From the NCBI GenBank assembly GCA_048013815.1, contig CM106585.1, forward strand, positions 18,910,001 to 18,974,000: a DNA stretch of 64,000 bases, given 5' to 3'. The translations under genes were made by a program, and so were the position numbers. Shown here piece by piece: positions 25,201 through 37,200 of this stretch. The stretch comes from Setoptus koraiensis (Eukaryota > Arthropoda). The number at the start of each line of letters is the position of its first letter. Positions within the stretch are counted from its first letter, which is position 1. The notes under the pieces were generated by a model. That model worked only from the letters and a program-made list of their open reading frames with translations. It had not been told where the DNA came from and ran no database searches.

Positions 25201-28200
25201 AGAAAGAGAAGAAGAGAAAGAAAAGGAGAGAGGAGAGAAAGAGAAGAGAAAGAGAGGAGAAAGAAGAGGAGAAGAGGAGAGAAAAAGAGAAGAAAGAGAA
25301 AAGAAGAAAGAGAAGAGAAGAGAAAGAAGGAGAGAGAAAGGAAGGAAGAAGAAAAGAAAGAGAAAGGAGAAAGAAGGAGAAGAGAGGAGAAAAGAGAAGA
25401 GAGAAGAAAGAGAGAAGAAGAGAAAGAGGAGAAAGAGAGAAAGAAGAGGAGAAGAGAAAAGAAGGAAAGAGAGAAGAGAGAAGAAAGAGGAAGAAAGAAG
25501 AAGGAAGAAGAGAGAAAGAGGAAGAGAAAAGAAAGAAGAAAGAGGAGAAAGAGAAGAAAGAAGAGAGAAGAGAAAGAAAGAGAAGAAAAGAGAGGAGAAG
25601 AGAGGAGAAAGAGGAGAAGAGAAGAAAGAAGAGAAAGAAGAAGAGAAAAGAGAAGAGAAGAGGAAAAGAAAGAGAAGAAAGAGAGAAAGAGAAGAGAAGA
25701 GAAAAGAAGAGAAGAGAAAAGAGAGAAAGAGGAAAGAAGAAGAAGAAAAGAGAAAGAAGAGAGAAGGAGGAGAAGGAGAGAAAGAAGAAGAGAAAGAGGA
25801 AGAGAGAAAAGAAGAAAGAGAGAAGAGAGAAGAAGAGAAGAGAGAGAAAGAGAAGAAGAGAAGAGAAAGAAGAGAAGAGAGGAGAGAAAGAGAAGAAGAG
25901 AGAAGAAAGAGAGAAGAGGAAGAAAGAGAAGAGAAGAGAAAAGAGAGAAAGAAGAGAAAGAGAGAAAAGAGAGAAAGAAGAGGAAAGAGAAGAGAAAGAG
26001 AGAAAGAGAAGAGAGGAGAAAAGAGAGGAAAGAAAGAAGAGAGAAGAAGAAGAGGAGAGAAAAGAAGAGAAAGAGAAGAGAAGAGAAGAAAGAGAAGAAA
26101 AGAAGAGAGGAAAGAGAAGAGAAGAAAGAGAAAGAGAAGAGAGAAAGAGAGAAAGAGAGAAGAAAAGAGAGAAAGAGAAGAAAGAAGAGAGGAAGAAGAG
26201 AAGAAGAGAGAAGAGGAAGAAAGAGAAAGAAGAGAGAAAGAGAAAAGAGAAGGAGAGAAGGAAAAGAGAGAAAGAGAAGAAGAAGAGAAGGAGAAAAGAG
26301 AAGAGAGGAAAGAGAAAGAAGAGAAAGAAGAGAAAGAGAAGAAAGAGAGAGAAGGAAGAGAAGAAGAAGAAGGAGAGAAGAGAAAGAAAGAAGAGAGAAA
26401 GAAGGAAGAGAAGAAAGGAGAGGAAGAAAGAGAAGAAAGGAGAAAGAGAAGAAGAGAGAAGAGAGAAAGAAGAGAAAGAGAAGGAGAAGAGAAAAGAGAG
26501 AGGAGAGAAAAGAAGAGAAGAAGGAGAAGAGAGAGAAAAGAGAAGAAGAAAGAGAGGAGAAAGAGAAGGAGAGAGAAAGAAGAGAAGAAAGAAGAGAAGG
26601 AGAAGAGAAGAAGGAGAAGAAGAGAGGGAAAGAAAGAAGAGGAAGAGAGAAGAGAGAAGGAGAAGAGAAAGAAAGAGAGAGAAGAGAGAAGAAAGAGGAG
26701 AGAAAGAAGAGAGAGGAGAAGAAGAAGAGAAAGAGAAGAGAGAGAAAGGAAGAGAAAAGAAGAGGAAGAGAAAGAAGAGAAAGAAGAGAAAGAGAGGAAG
26801 AGAAGAGAGAGGAGAAAGAAGAAGAGAAGAAGAGGAAGAGAAGAGGAAGAAAAGAGAGAGGAGAGAAAAGAGAGAGAAGAGAAGAGAAGGAAAAGAGAGA
26901 AGAAAAGAGAGAAGAGAAGAAGAGAGGAGAAAGAAGAAGAGAGGAAGAGAAAAGAGAAAGAAGAAGAGAGAAAGAAGAGAAGAGAAGGAGAGAAGAGAAG
27001 AGAAGAAGAGGAGAAGAGAGAGAAAAAGAGGAAAGGAGGAAGAGAAAGAGAAGAAAGGAAGAGGAGAAAGAGAGAGAAAGAAGAAGAGAGAGAAAGAAGA
27101 GAAAGAGAGAAGAAGAGAAGAGAGAAAAGAAGAGAGAGGAAGAGAAGAGGAGAAAAGAGAAGGAGAGAAGAGAGAAAGAAAGAGAGAAGAGAGAAGAAAG
27201 AAGAGGAGAGAAAGAGGAAAGAAAGAGAAGAGAGAGAAGAGAAGAAGAGAGAAAGAGAGAAGAGGAAGAGAAGAAAGGAGAAGAGGAAGAGAGAGAAGAG
27301 AAAAGAGAAGAGAAGAGGAGAAGAGAAAGAAGAGAGAGAAAGAGAGAAGAAAGAGAGAAGAAGAAGAGGGAGAGAGAAGAGAAAAGAGAGAGAAAAGAGA
27401 GAGGAGAAGAAAGAAGAGAAAGAGAGGAGAAGAGAGAAAGAAGAGAAAGAGAAGAGAGAAAAGAAGAGAAGAAAGAGAAGAGAGAGAAAGAAGAGAAGAG
27501 AGAGAAGAAGGAGAGAAAGAGAGAGAAAGAGAAAGAGAGAAAGAAGAGAGAAGAAGGAGAAAGAGAGAAGAGAGAAAGAAGGAGAAGAGAAAGAGAAGAG
27601 GAGAGGAAGAGAAGAAGAGAGAAAAGAGAAGAGAAGAAGAGAAGAAAGAAGAGGAAGAAGAGAAAGAGAGAGAGGAAAGAGAGAGAAAAGGAAGAGAAAG
27701 AGAGAGGAGAGAAAGAAGAGAAAGAAGAGAGAGAAAGAAGGAGAGAAGAAAGAGAGAAGAAGAGAAGAGGAGAGGAGAGAAAGAGGAAGAAGAGAGAAAG
27801 AGAAAAGAGAAAGAAAGAAGGAGAAGAAGGAGAGAGAAGAGAAGAAAGAGGAAGAGAAGAGAGAAAGAGAAGAGAAAGAGAGAAGAGAGGAAGAAAAGAA
27901 GAGAAGAGGAAGAGAGAAAGAAGAGAAGGAGAAAAGAAGAGAGGAAAAGAGAAGAAGGAAGAGAGAAAGAAGAGAGAAAGAGGAGAGAAGAAGAGAAGAG
28001 AAAGAGAGGGAAAGAAGAGAGAGAAGAGGGAGAGAAAGAGAAAAGAAAGAGAGAAGAGAAAGAGAGAGAAGAAGGAGAAGAAGAGAGAAGAAGAGAGAAA
28101 GAGGAAGAAAGAAGAAAGAGAAGAGGAGAAAGAAGAGAAAGAGAGAAAAGAAGGAGAAGAGGAGAGAAGAAGAGAAGAGAGAAGAGGAAGAGAAGAGAGA

Positions 28201-31200
28201 GAAAGAAGAAGAGAAAGAGAGAAAGAGGAAAAGAAGAGAAAGAGAGAAGAAGAAGAGAAAAAGAAGGAGAAAGAAGAAGAGAAGGAAGAGAGAGGAAGAA
28301 AGAGAGAAAGAGAGGAAGAGAAGAAAAGAAGAAGAGAAGAGGAGAGAAAGAGAGGAGAAGAAAGAGAAGAGAAGAAGAGGAGAGAAAAGAAAGAGAGAAG
28401 AGAAGAAGAGAAGAGGAGAAAGAGGAGAGAAGAAAGAGAAGAGGAGAAGAAAGAAGGAGAAAGAAGAGAGAAGAGAGGAAAGAAGAGAGAAAGAAAGAGG
28501 AGAAAGAAGAAGAGAAGAGAAAGAAGAGAGAAAGAAAGAGAAGAAAGAGAAGAGAAAAAGAGGAAGAGAAGAGAGAAAGAGAGGAAAGAAAGAGAGAGAA
28601 AGAGAAAGAAGAAGAGAAGAGAAGAGGAAGAGAAAGAAGGAGAGAAGAAGAGAAAGAAGAGGAAGAGAGAAGAAAGAGGAGAGAAAGAGAAGAAAGAGAA
28701 GAAGAGAAAGAGAGGAAGAAGAGAAGAAGAAGAGAGAGAAAGAGAAGAGAAAGAAGAGAAGAGAGAAAGAGAAGAGGAAAGAGAAGAGAAAGAAAGAGGA
28801 AGAAGAGAAAGAAGAGAAGAAAAGAGAAGAGAAGAGAAGAAGAGGAAAGAGAGAAGGAAGAGAGAAAGAGAGAGAAAGAAAAGAGAAGAGAGAAAGAAGA
28901 GAGAAAAGAGAGAGGAAGAGAAAGAAGAAGAGAGAAAAGAGAAGAGAAAGGAAGAAGAGAGGAGAAGAGAGAAGAAAAGAGAGAGAAGAGAGAAAGAGAA
29001 GAAGAAGAAGAGGAAGAGAAGAGAAGAGAGAAAAGAGAAAGAGAAGAAGAGAGAGAAGAGAAAAGAAGAGAGAAGAAAAGAGAGGAAAGAGAAGAAGAGA
29101 GAAAGAGGAGAGAAAAGAGAGAAGAGAAGAAAGAGAAAGAGAAGAAGAGAGAAGAGAAGAAAAGAGAAGAGAGAAGAGAGGAAGAGAAGAAGAAGAGAAA
29201 AGAGAGGAAGAGAGAAGAAGGAGAGAAAGAGAAGAAAGAAGAGAGAAAGAAGAGAAGAAGAAGAGAAAAGAGGAGAAGAAGAGAAGAAGAGAAAAGAGAG
29301 AGAAAGAGAAGAGAAGGAGAAAGAGAGAGAAGAAGAGAAAGAAGAGAAGAAAGGAGAAGAGAGAAAGAGAAAGAGGGAGAAAGAAGAGAAGAAAGAGAGA
29401 AGAGAGAAAGAAGGAAGAGAAAAGAAAGAAGGAGAGAAGAAAGAGAAGAAGAAAGAGAGGAAGAAAGAAAGAGAAGAGAAGAAAAGAAGAGAAAGAGGAG
29501 AAAGGAGAAAAGAAAGAGAGGAGAAAGAGAAGAGAAGAGAGAAGAAAGAGAGAAGAGAAAAAGAAGAGAAGAAAAGAGAAAGAGGAGAAGAGAGAGAAAG
29601 AGAAGAGAAGAAAGAGAGAAGAGAAAGAGAGAAGAGAAGAGAAAAGAAGAGAAGAAGGAAAGAGAAGAGAAGAAGAGAAGAAGAGAGAAGGAGAAAAGAG
29701 AAGAAGAGAAAGAGAAGAGGAGAAGAGAAAGAGAGAAAAGAGAGAAGAGAGAAGAGGAAGAAGAGAAGAGAAGAGAGAAGAAGAAAGAGAAAGAAGAGAA
29801 AAGAGAGAGAAAGAAGAGAGAGAAGAGAAAGAAGAGAGAAAGAGAGAAGAGAAAGAGGAGAAGAGAAGAAGAGAAGAGGAGAGAAAGAGAGAAGAAAGAG
29901 AAGAGAAGAGGAGAAAGAGAAAGAAGGAGAGAAGAGAAAGAAGAAGAGAAGAAAAAGAAAGAGGAGAAGAAGAAGAGAAAGAAGAAAGGAGAAGAAGAGA
30001 AGAAGAAGAAAGAGAAGAGAGAGAAAGAGGAAGAGGAGAGAAGAAAAGAAGAGGAAGAAGAAAGGAGAAGAGGAAGAGAAAGAGAGAAGAAGAAGAAAGA
30101 GGAAAGAGAAGAGAGAGAAAGGAGAAGAGAGGAAGAGAAGAAGAAAGAAAGAAGAGAGAAAGAAAGAGAGAAGAGGAGAAAGAGAAGAGAAAGAGAGGAA
30201 AGAGGAAGAGAGGAAGAAAGAAGAAAGAGAGGAAGAAGAGAGAAGAGAAGAGGAAGAAGAGAAAGAAGAGGAAGAGGAAAGAAGAAAGAGAGAAGAAGAA
30301 GAGGAGAAAAGAGAGAAAGAGGAGAAAGAGAAGAGAAAGAAGAAAGAGAAGAAGGAGAGAAGAAAGAAGAAAGAGGAAGAAGAGAGAAAAGAGAAGAAGA
30401 GAAAGAGGAGAGAAGAAAGAGGAAAGAGAGAAGAGAGAAGAAAAGAAAGAGAAGAGAAGAAGAAGAGGAGAAGAGAAGAAGGAAAGAGAGAGGAGAAAAG
30501 AAGAGAAGAGAAGAGAAGAAGAGAGAAAGAAGAGAAGAGAAGAAGAAAGGGAGAGAAGAAGAAAGAGGAGAGAAAGAAGGAGAAAGAAGAGAAGGAGAAA
30601 GAGAGAAGAAGAGAAGAGAGAAAGGAGAGAAAGAAGAGAGAGGAAGAAAGAGAAAGAGGAAGAAGAGAAAAGAGAAGAGGAGAAGAGAAGAAAGAAGAGA
30701 GGAGAGAAAGAGAAGGAGAAGAAGAGGAAAAGAGAGAAGAGAGAAAGAGAGGAGAAAGAAGAGAGAAAGAGAAGAGGAGAAAGAGAAGAGGAGAAGAGAA
30801 GGAGAAGAGAAAGAGAGAAGAGAGAAGAAGGAAGAAGAGAAAAGAGAAGAAAGAGGAAGAAGAGAAGAGAAAGAGAGAAGAGGAGAAGAGAGAGGAAAGA
30901 AGAAGAGAAGAAGAGAAGAGAGAGAAGAGGAAGAAAAGAAAGAGAGAAGAAAGAGAGAGAGGAAGAGAAGAAAAGAGAAGAAAGAGAGGAAGAGAGAGAA
31001 AGGAAGAAGGAAGAGAGAAGGAGAAAGAGAGAGAAGAAAGAGGAAGAGAGAAAGAAGAGAAAGAGGAAGAAAGAGAAGAGAAGAGAAAAGAGAAAGAGGA
31101 AGGAAGAAGAGAGAGAGAAAGAGGAGAGGAGAAAGAAGAAGAGAGAAAGAGAGAGAAGAAAGAAGAGAGAAAGAAGAGAGAAAGGAAGAAGAGGAAGAGA

Positions 31201-34200
31201 GAAGAGAAAGAGAGGAGAGAAAGAGAGGAAGAGAAAGAGAGGAAGAGAAGGAGAAAGGAGAAAGAAGAGAAAAGAGAAGAGAGAGGAGAAAGAAGAGAGA
31301 AAGAGGAAGAAGAGAAAGAGAAGAGAAGAGAAGAGAGAAAAGGAGAGAAGGAAGAGAAGAGAAAGAAGAGAAAGAGAGAGGAAGAAGAGAAGAGAAAGAG
31401 AGAGAGGAAAGAGAAGAGAGAGAAGAAGGAAGAAAAGAAAGAAGAGAAGAGAAGAGAGAAGAGAAGAAAGAGAAGAGAAAGAGAAAGAGGAGAAGAGAAG
31501 AAAGAGAAGAAGGAGAAGAAGAGAGGAAGAGAAAGAGAAGGAGAGGAAAGAGAAGAGAGGAAAGAGAAGGAGAAGAGAGAAAGAGAAGAGAGAAGAGAAA
31601 GAAGAGAAGAGGAAGAGAAGAGAGAAAGAAGGAAGAGAAGAGAAGAAAGAGGAGAAGAGGAGAAGAGAGAAAGGAAGAGAAGAGGAAAGAAGGAAGAGAA
31701 AGAGAGAAGAAAGAGGAAGAGAAGAAGAGAGAAAGAGAGAGGAAAGAAGAAGAAGAGAAGAGGAAAAGAGGAGAGAAAGAGAAGAGGAGAGAAAAGAGAA
31801 GAGGAGAAGGAGAGAAAGAAAGAGGAGAGAGAAAGAAGAGAAGAAAGAGAGGAAGAAGAAGGAGAGAAAGAGAAGAAGAGGAGAAAGAAAGAGGAAAAGA
31901 AGAGAGGAGAGGAAGAAAGAGAGAAGAGAAGAGAAGAGAGAAAGAAGAGAGAAGAAGAGAAGAGAGAAGAAAGAGAGGAGAAGAAAGAGAGAAGAAGAGG
32001 AGAAAAGAGAAAGAGAGAGGAGAAGAGAGAAGAGAAGAAAGAGAGAAAGAGGAGAAGAGAAAGAGAGAAGAGAGAGAAGAAAGAGAGGAAGAGAGAAGAG
32101 GAAGAAAGAGAGAGGAAAGAAGAGAAAGGAAAGAGAAAGAGAAGAGAAGAGGAGAAAAGAGAAGAAAGAAGAAAGAAGGAAGAGGAGAGAAGAAGGAGAA
32201 GAAGAGAGGAGAAAAGAGAAGAGAAGAGAAAGAAGAGAAGAAAGAGAGAAGAGGAAGAGAAGAAAAGAGAAAGAAGAAGAGAAGAGAGAAAGAAGGAAGA
32301 AGAGAAGAGAAAGAGAGAAAGAAGAGAAGAGAAGGAGAGAGAAAGAGAAGAAGAGAGAGAGAAGAGGAGAAGAAGAGAGAGAGAAAGAAGAGAGAAAGAG
32401 GAAGAAAAGAGAAGAGAAGAAGAAAGAGGAGAAAGAGAGAAAGAAGAGAAGAGAAAGAGGAGAGAGAAGAGAAGAGAGAGAAAAAGAGAGAGGAGAAGGA
32501 AGAGAGAGGAAGAAAGAAGAGAAGAAGAGAGAAAGAGAAGGAGAAGAGAGAGAAAGAGAAGAGAGGAAAGAAAGAGGAGAGAAAGGAGAAGAGAAGGAGG
32601 AGAAAGAGAGAAGAAGGAAGAGAGAAAGAGAAGAGAGAAGAGAGAGAGGGAAAGAAAGAGAAGAGAAGAGAAGAAGAGGAGAAGAAGAAGGAAGGAGAAG
32701 AGAAAGAGAGAAAGAAGAGAAAGAAGAGAAGAGGAAGAGAAGAGAGAAAGAGGAGAAAGAAAAGAAGGAGAAGAAGAGAAGGAAAGAGGAGAAGAGAAGA
32801 GAAGAGGAGAAAAGAGAAAAAAGAGAGAAAAGAGAGAGAGAGGAAGAGAGAAAGGAAGAGAAGAAGAGGGAAGAGAAGAGAAAGAAGAGAAGAGGAGAGA
32901 GGAAAGAGAAAGAAGGAGAAGAAAGAGAAGAGAGAAAGAGAAGAGAAGGAGAAGAAAGAGAAGAGAGGAAGAGAGAGAAAAGAGAGGAGAGAAAGAAGGA
33001 AGAGAAGAGAAGAAAGAGAGGAGAAGAGAAAGAGGAAGAGGAGAAAGAAGAGAAGAGAGAAGGAGAGAAAGAGAGGAAGAGAAGAGAAGAGAAGAGAAGG
33101 AGAGAGGAGAAGAGGAAGAAGAAGAAAGGAGAAGAGAGAAGAGAAAGAGGAGAGAAGAGGAAAGAGGGAGAGAAAGAAGGAGAGAGAAGGAAAGAGAGGA
33201 GAAGAGAAGAGAAGAGGAAAGAAGAAAGAGAAGAAGAGGAAGAGAAGGAGAAAGAGAAGAGAGGAGAAAGAAGAGAGAGAAGAGGAGAGAAGAGAAGAAA
33301 AGAGAGAAGAAGAGAAGAGAGGAGAAGAAAGAAAGGAAGAGAAAGAGAGAAGAGGAAGAGAAAAGAGAAAGGAAGAGAGAAGAGAAGAGAAAAGAGAAGA
33401 AAGAAGAGAAGAGAAAAGGAGAGAAGGAAGAGAAAGAGAAGAGAAGAGAAAGAGAGAGAAGAGGAGAAGAGAAGAGAGAAAGAAGGAGAGAAGAGGAAGA
33501 AGAAAGAAGAGAAGAAAGAGGAAGGAGAAGAGAAAGAGAGAGAAGAGAGAAAAGGAAGAAGAGAAAGAAGGAGAGAAAGAGAAAGAAGGAAGAGAGAAAG
33601 AGAGAAGAGAGAAGAGAAAAAGAGAGAAAGAGAGGAAGGAAGAGAAGAAAGAGAGAGAAAGAGAAAGAGGAAGAGAGGAAGAGAAGAGAAAGGAAGAAAG
33701 AGAGGAGAAAAGAGAGAAGAGAAGAAGAAGGAGAAGAGGAAAGAAGAGAAGGAGAAAGAAGGAGAAGAGAGAAGAGGAGAAAGAAGAAGAGGAGAAGAAA
33801 GAGAGAGGAAGAGAGAAGAGAAAGAAGAGAGAGGAGAGAAAGAAGAAGAGAGAAGAAAGAGAAGAGAAGAAAGAAGAAAGAGGAAGGAAAGAAGAGGAGA
33901 AGAAGAAAGAAGAGAAGGAGAAAGAGAGAAAGAGAAGAGAGAAGGAAAAGAAGGAGAGAAAGAGAGGAGAGAAGAAAGAGAAGAAGAGAAAGAGAGAGAG
34001 GAAGAAAGAGAGGAAAGAGAGAAGAGAAAGAAGAGAAGGAGAAGAAGAAAGAGAAGAGGAGAGAAAGAAAGAGAGAAAGAGGAAAAGAGAGAAGAAGAGA
34101 AAAGAGAAAGAAGAGAGGAGAGAAGAGAAGAAAGAGAGAAGAAGAGAAAGAAAAAGAGAAAGAGAGGAAGAAGAGAAGAAAGAGAAGAGAAAGAGAAAGA

Positions 34201-37200
34201 GAGGAAGAGAGAGAGAAGAAGAGAGAAAGAAGGAAGAGGAAAGAAAGAGAAGAAGAGGAGAAGAGAAGAAAGAGAAGAGAAAAGAGAAGAGAAGAGAAAA
34301 GAGAAGAAGAGGAGAAGAAAGAAGAGAAGAAGAGAAAAGAGAGGAAGAGGAGAAAGAGAAGAGAAGGAGAAAGAAGAGAAGGAGAGAAGAGAGAAGGAGA
34401 AAAGAGAAGAGAAGGAAGAGAGAGAAGAGAAAGAGAAGAGAAGAGAAAGAAGGAAGGAAAAAGAGAAGAGAAAGAAGGAAGAGAAAGAAAGAAGAAGAGA
34501 GGAGAAAGAGAAGAGAAAGAAAGAGAAGGAGAGAGAAGAAGAGAAGAAGAGAAGGAGAAAGGAAAGAAGAAAGAGAGGAGAAAGGAAGAGAAAGAGAAGG
34601 AGAGAGAAAGAGAAGAAGAGAAAGAAGGAGAGAAGAGAAGAAGAAGAGAGAGAAAGAGAAGAGAAGGAGAAAAGAAGGAAAAGAAGAGGAGAAGAGAGAG
34701 AAGAAGAGAGAGAAAGAGAGAAGAGGAGAAAAGAAGAGGAAAGAGAAGAAGAAAGAAGAGGAAAAGAGAGGAGAAAGAAAGAGAGAAGAGAGAGAAAGAG
34801 GAGAGAGAAGAAAGGAGAGAAGAGAAAAGAGAAGAGAAAAGAAAAGGAGAAAGAGGAAAGAGAGAAGAAAGAGAAGAGAAGGAGAAAGAAGAGAAGGAGA
34901 AAGAGAAAAGAGGAGAGAAGAAAGAGAAAGAGAAGAAGAGGAGAGAAAGAGAAGAGAAAAAGAAGAGAAGAGAGGAGAAAGAGAAGAAGAGAAGAAAGAG
35001 AAAGAGAGAAGAGAGAAGAGAAAAGAGAAGAGAAGAGAGAAAGAAGAGAAGGAGAGAAGAAGAAGAGAGAAGAAAGAGAGGAAAGAAGAGAAGAAAGAGA
35101 AGAGAAAAGAGAGAGAAGAGAGAAGGGAAGAGAAAAAGAAGGAGAAGAGAAAGAAAGAAGAAGAGAAGAGGAAGAAGAAAGAGAAGAGAAAAAGGAGAAG
35201 AAGAAAGAGAAAGAAGAGAGAAGAAGGAAAAGGAAAGAAGAAGAAAGAAGAGAGAGAAAAGAAAGAGAGGAGAAGAGAAGAAGGAAAGAAGAAGAAAAGG
35301 AGAAAGAAGAGAAGAAGAAAAGAGAAAAGAGAAAGAAGGAGAAGAGAGAAGAAGAGAAAGAGAAGAAGAGAGAAAAGAAAGGAGAAGAGAAAGAAAAGAA
35401 GAAAAGAGAAGAGGAAGAGAAGAAGAGAAGAAGGAAAAGAGAAGAAGAGAAAGAGAAGAAAGAGAGAAAGAGAAGAAGAGAGAGAAGAAAGAAAGAGAAG
35501 AAGAGAAAGAGGAGAGAAGAAAAGAGAAGAGAGAAAGAAGAAGAAAGAAGAGAAAGAAGAGAAAGGAGAAGAAAGAAGAGGAAGAGGAAGAAGAGAAGAG
35601 AAGAGAAAAGAAAGAAGAAGAGAAGAGGAAGAAAAGAAGAGAAGAAAAGAGAGAAGAAAGAAAGAGAAGAAAGAGAGAAAGAAGAAGGAGAGAGAAAGAA
35701 GAAGGAAGAAAGAAAGAAAGAAGAAGAAAGAGAAGAGAAAAGAAGAGAAGAAGGAGAAGAAAGAGAAGAAAGAGAAGAGAAAGAGAGAAGAAGAAAGAAG
35801 AGAAGAGAAAAGAAAGAAGAGGAAGAGAAGAAGAGAAAAGAAGAGAAGAAGAAAGGAAGAGAAAAGAGAAGAAGAGGAGAAAGAAGAGAAAGAGGAAGAA
35901 AGAAGAGAGAAAGAGAAGAAAAGAAGAGAAGAGAAGAGAGGAAGAGAAAGAAGAAAGAAGAAGAGAAAAGAGGAAAGAGAAGAGAAGGAGAAGAAGAAGA
36001 AAGAGAAGAGAAGAAGAAAGAGAAGAGGAGAGAAAAAGAAGAGAAAGAAAGGAAAAGAGAGAAAGGAAGAAAGAGAAAAAGAAGAAAGAAGAGAAAGAGA
36101 AGAGAAAAGAAGAGAGAAAAAGAAGGAAGAGAAGAGAAAGAAAAGAAGAGAAGAAGAGAGAAGAAAAGAAGAAAGAAGGAAAGAAGAAAAGAGAGAAGAG
36201 AAGAAAAGAGAAGGAAGAAAGAAGAGAGAAAGGAGAAGAAAGAAGAAGAAAGAGAAGAGAAAGAAAGAAAAGAAGGAGAGAAGAGAAGAAAAGAAGAAGG
36301 AGAGAAAGAAAAGAGGAGAAAGAGAAGAGAAAGAGAGAGAAGGAAGAAAAGAAGAGAAAGAAGAGAAAGAAAGAGAGAAGAGAAAAGAAAGAAGAAGGAG
36401 AAGAAAGAGGAAAGAAGAGAGAGAAAGAGAAGAGGAAGAAAAAGAGAAAGAAGAAGAGAAGGAAAGAGAGAAAAAGAAGAAGAAGAGAAAGAGAAAGAAG
36501 GAGAAAGAGAAGAGAAAGAAAGAAAGGAAGAAGAGGAGAAAGAAGAAAGAGAAGAGAAAAGAAGAAAGAGAGAAAGAAAGAGAAGAGAGAAGAAAGAGAA
36601 AGGAAAGAAGGAGAAAGAAGAGAGAAGAAGAAAGAAGAGGAAGAAGAAAGAGAAGAAAGAAAGGAGAAGAGAAAAGGAGAGAAAAGAAGAAGAGAAGAAA
36701 GAGAAGAGGAGAAAGAGAAAGAAGAAGAAGAAAGAGAGAAAAAGAGAGAAGAAGGAAGAGAAAGAAAGAGAAGAAGAGAAGAAGAAAAGAGAGGAAAGAG
36801 AAAGAAAGAGGAGAAGAGAAGAGAAAGAGAAAGAAGGGAAGAAAAGAGAAGAGAAAGAAGAGAAGAAAGGAGAGAAGAAGAAAGAAAGAGAAGAAAGAAG
36901 AGAGAAAGAAGAGAGAAGGAAAAAAGAAGAAAGAGAAGAAGAGAAGGAGAAGAAGAGGGAAGAGAAGAAGAGAAGGAAGAAAAGAGAGGAAAAGAGGAAG
37001 AGAAGAAGAGAGAAGGAAAAGAAAGAAGAGGAGAGAAAAGAAGAGAGAGAAGGAAAGAGAAGAGGAAAGAAGAGAAAAGAAGAGGAGAAGAGAAAGAAGA
37101 GAGAAAGAGAGAAAAGAGAAGAGAAGGAGAAGAAGAGAAAGGAAGAGAAAGAGAAGAAAGAGAAGAAAGAGAAAGAGAGAAGAAAGAGGAAAAGAGAGGA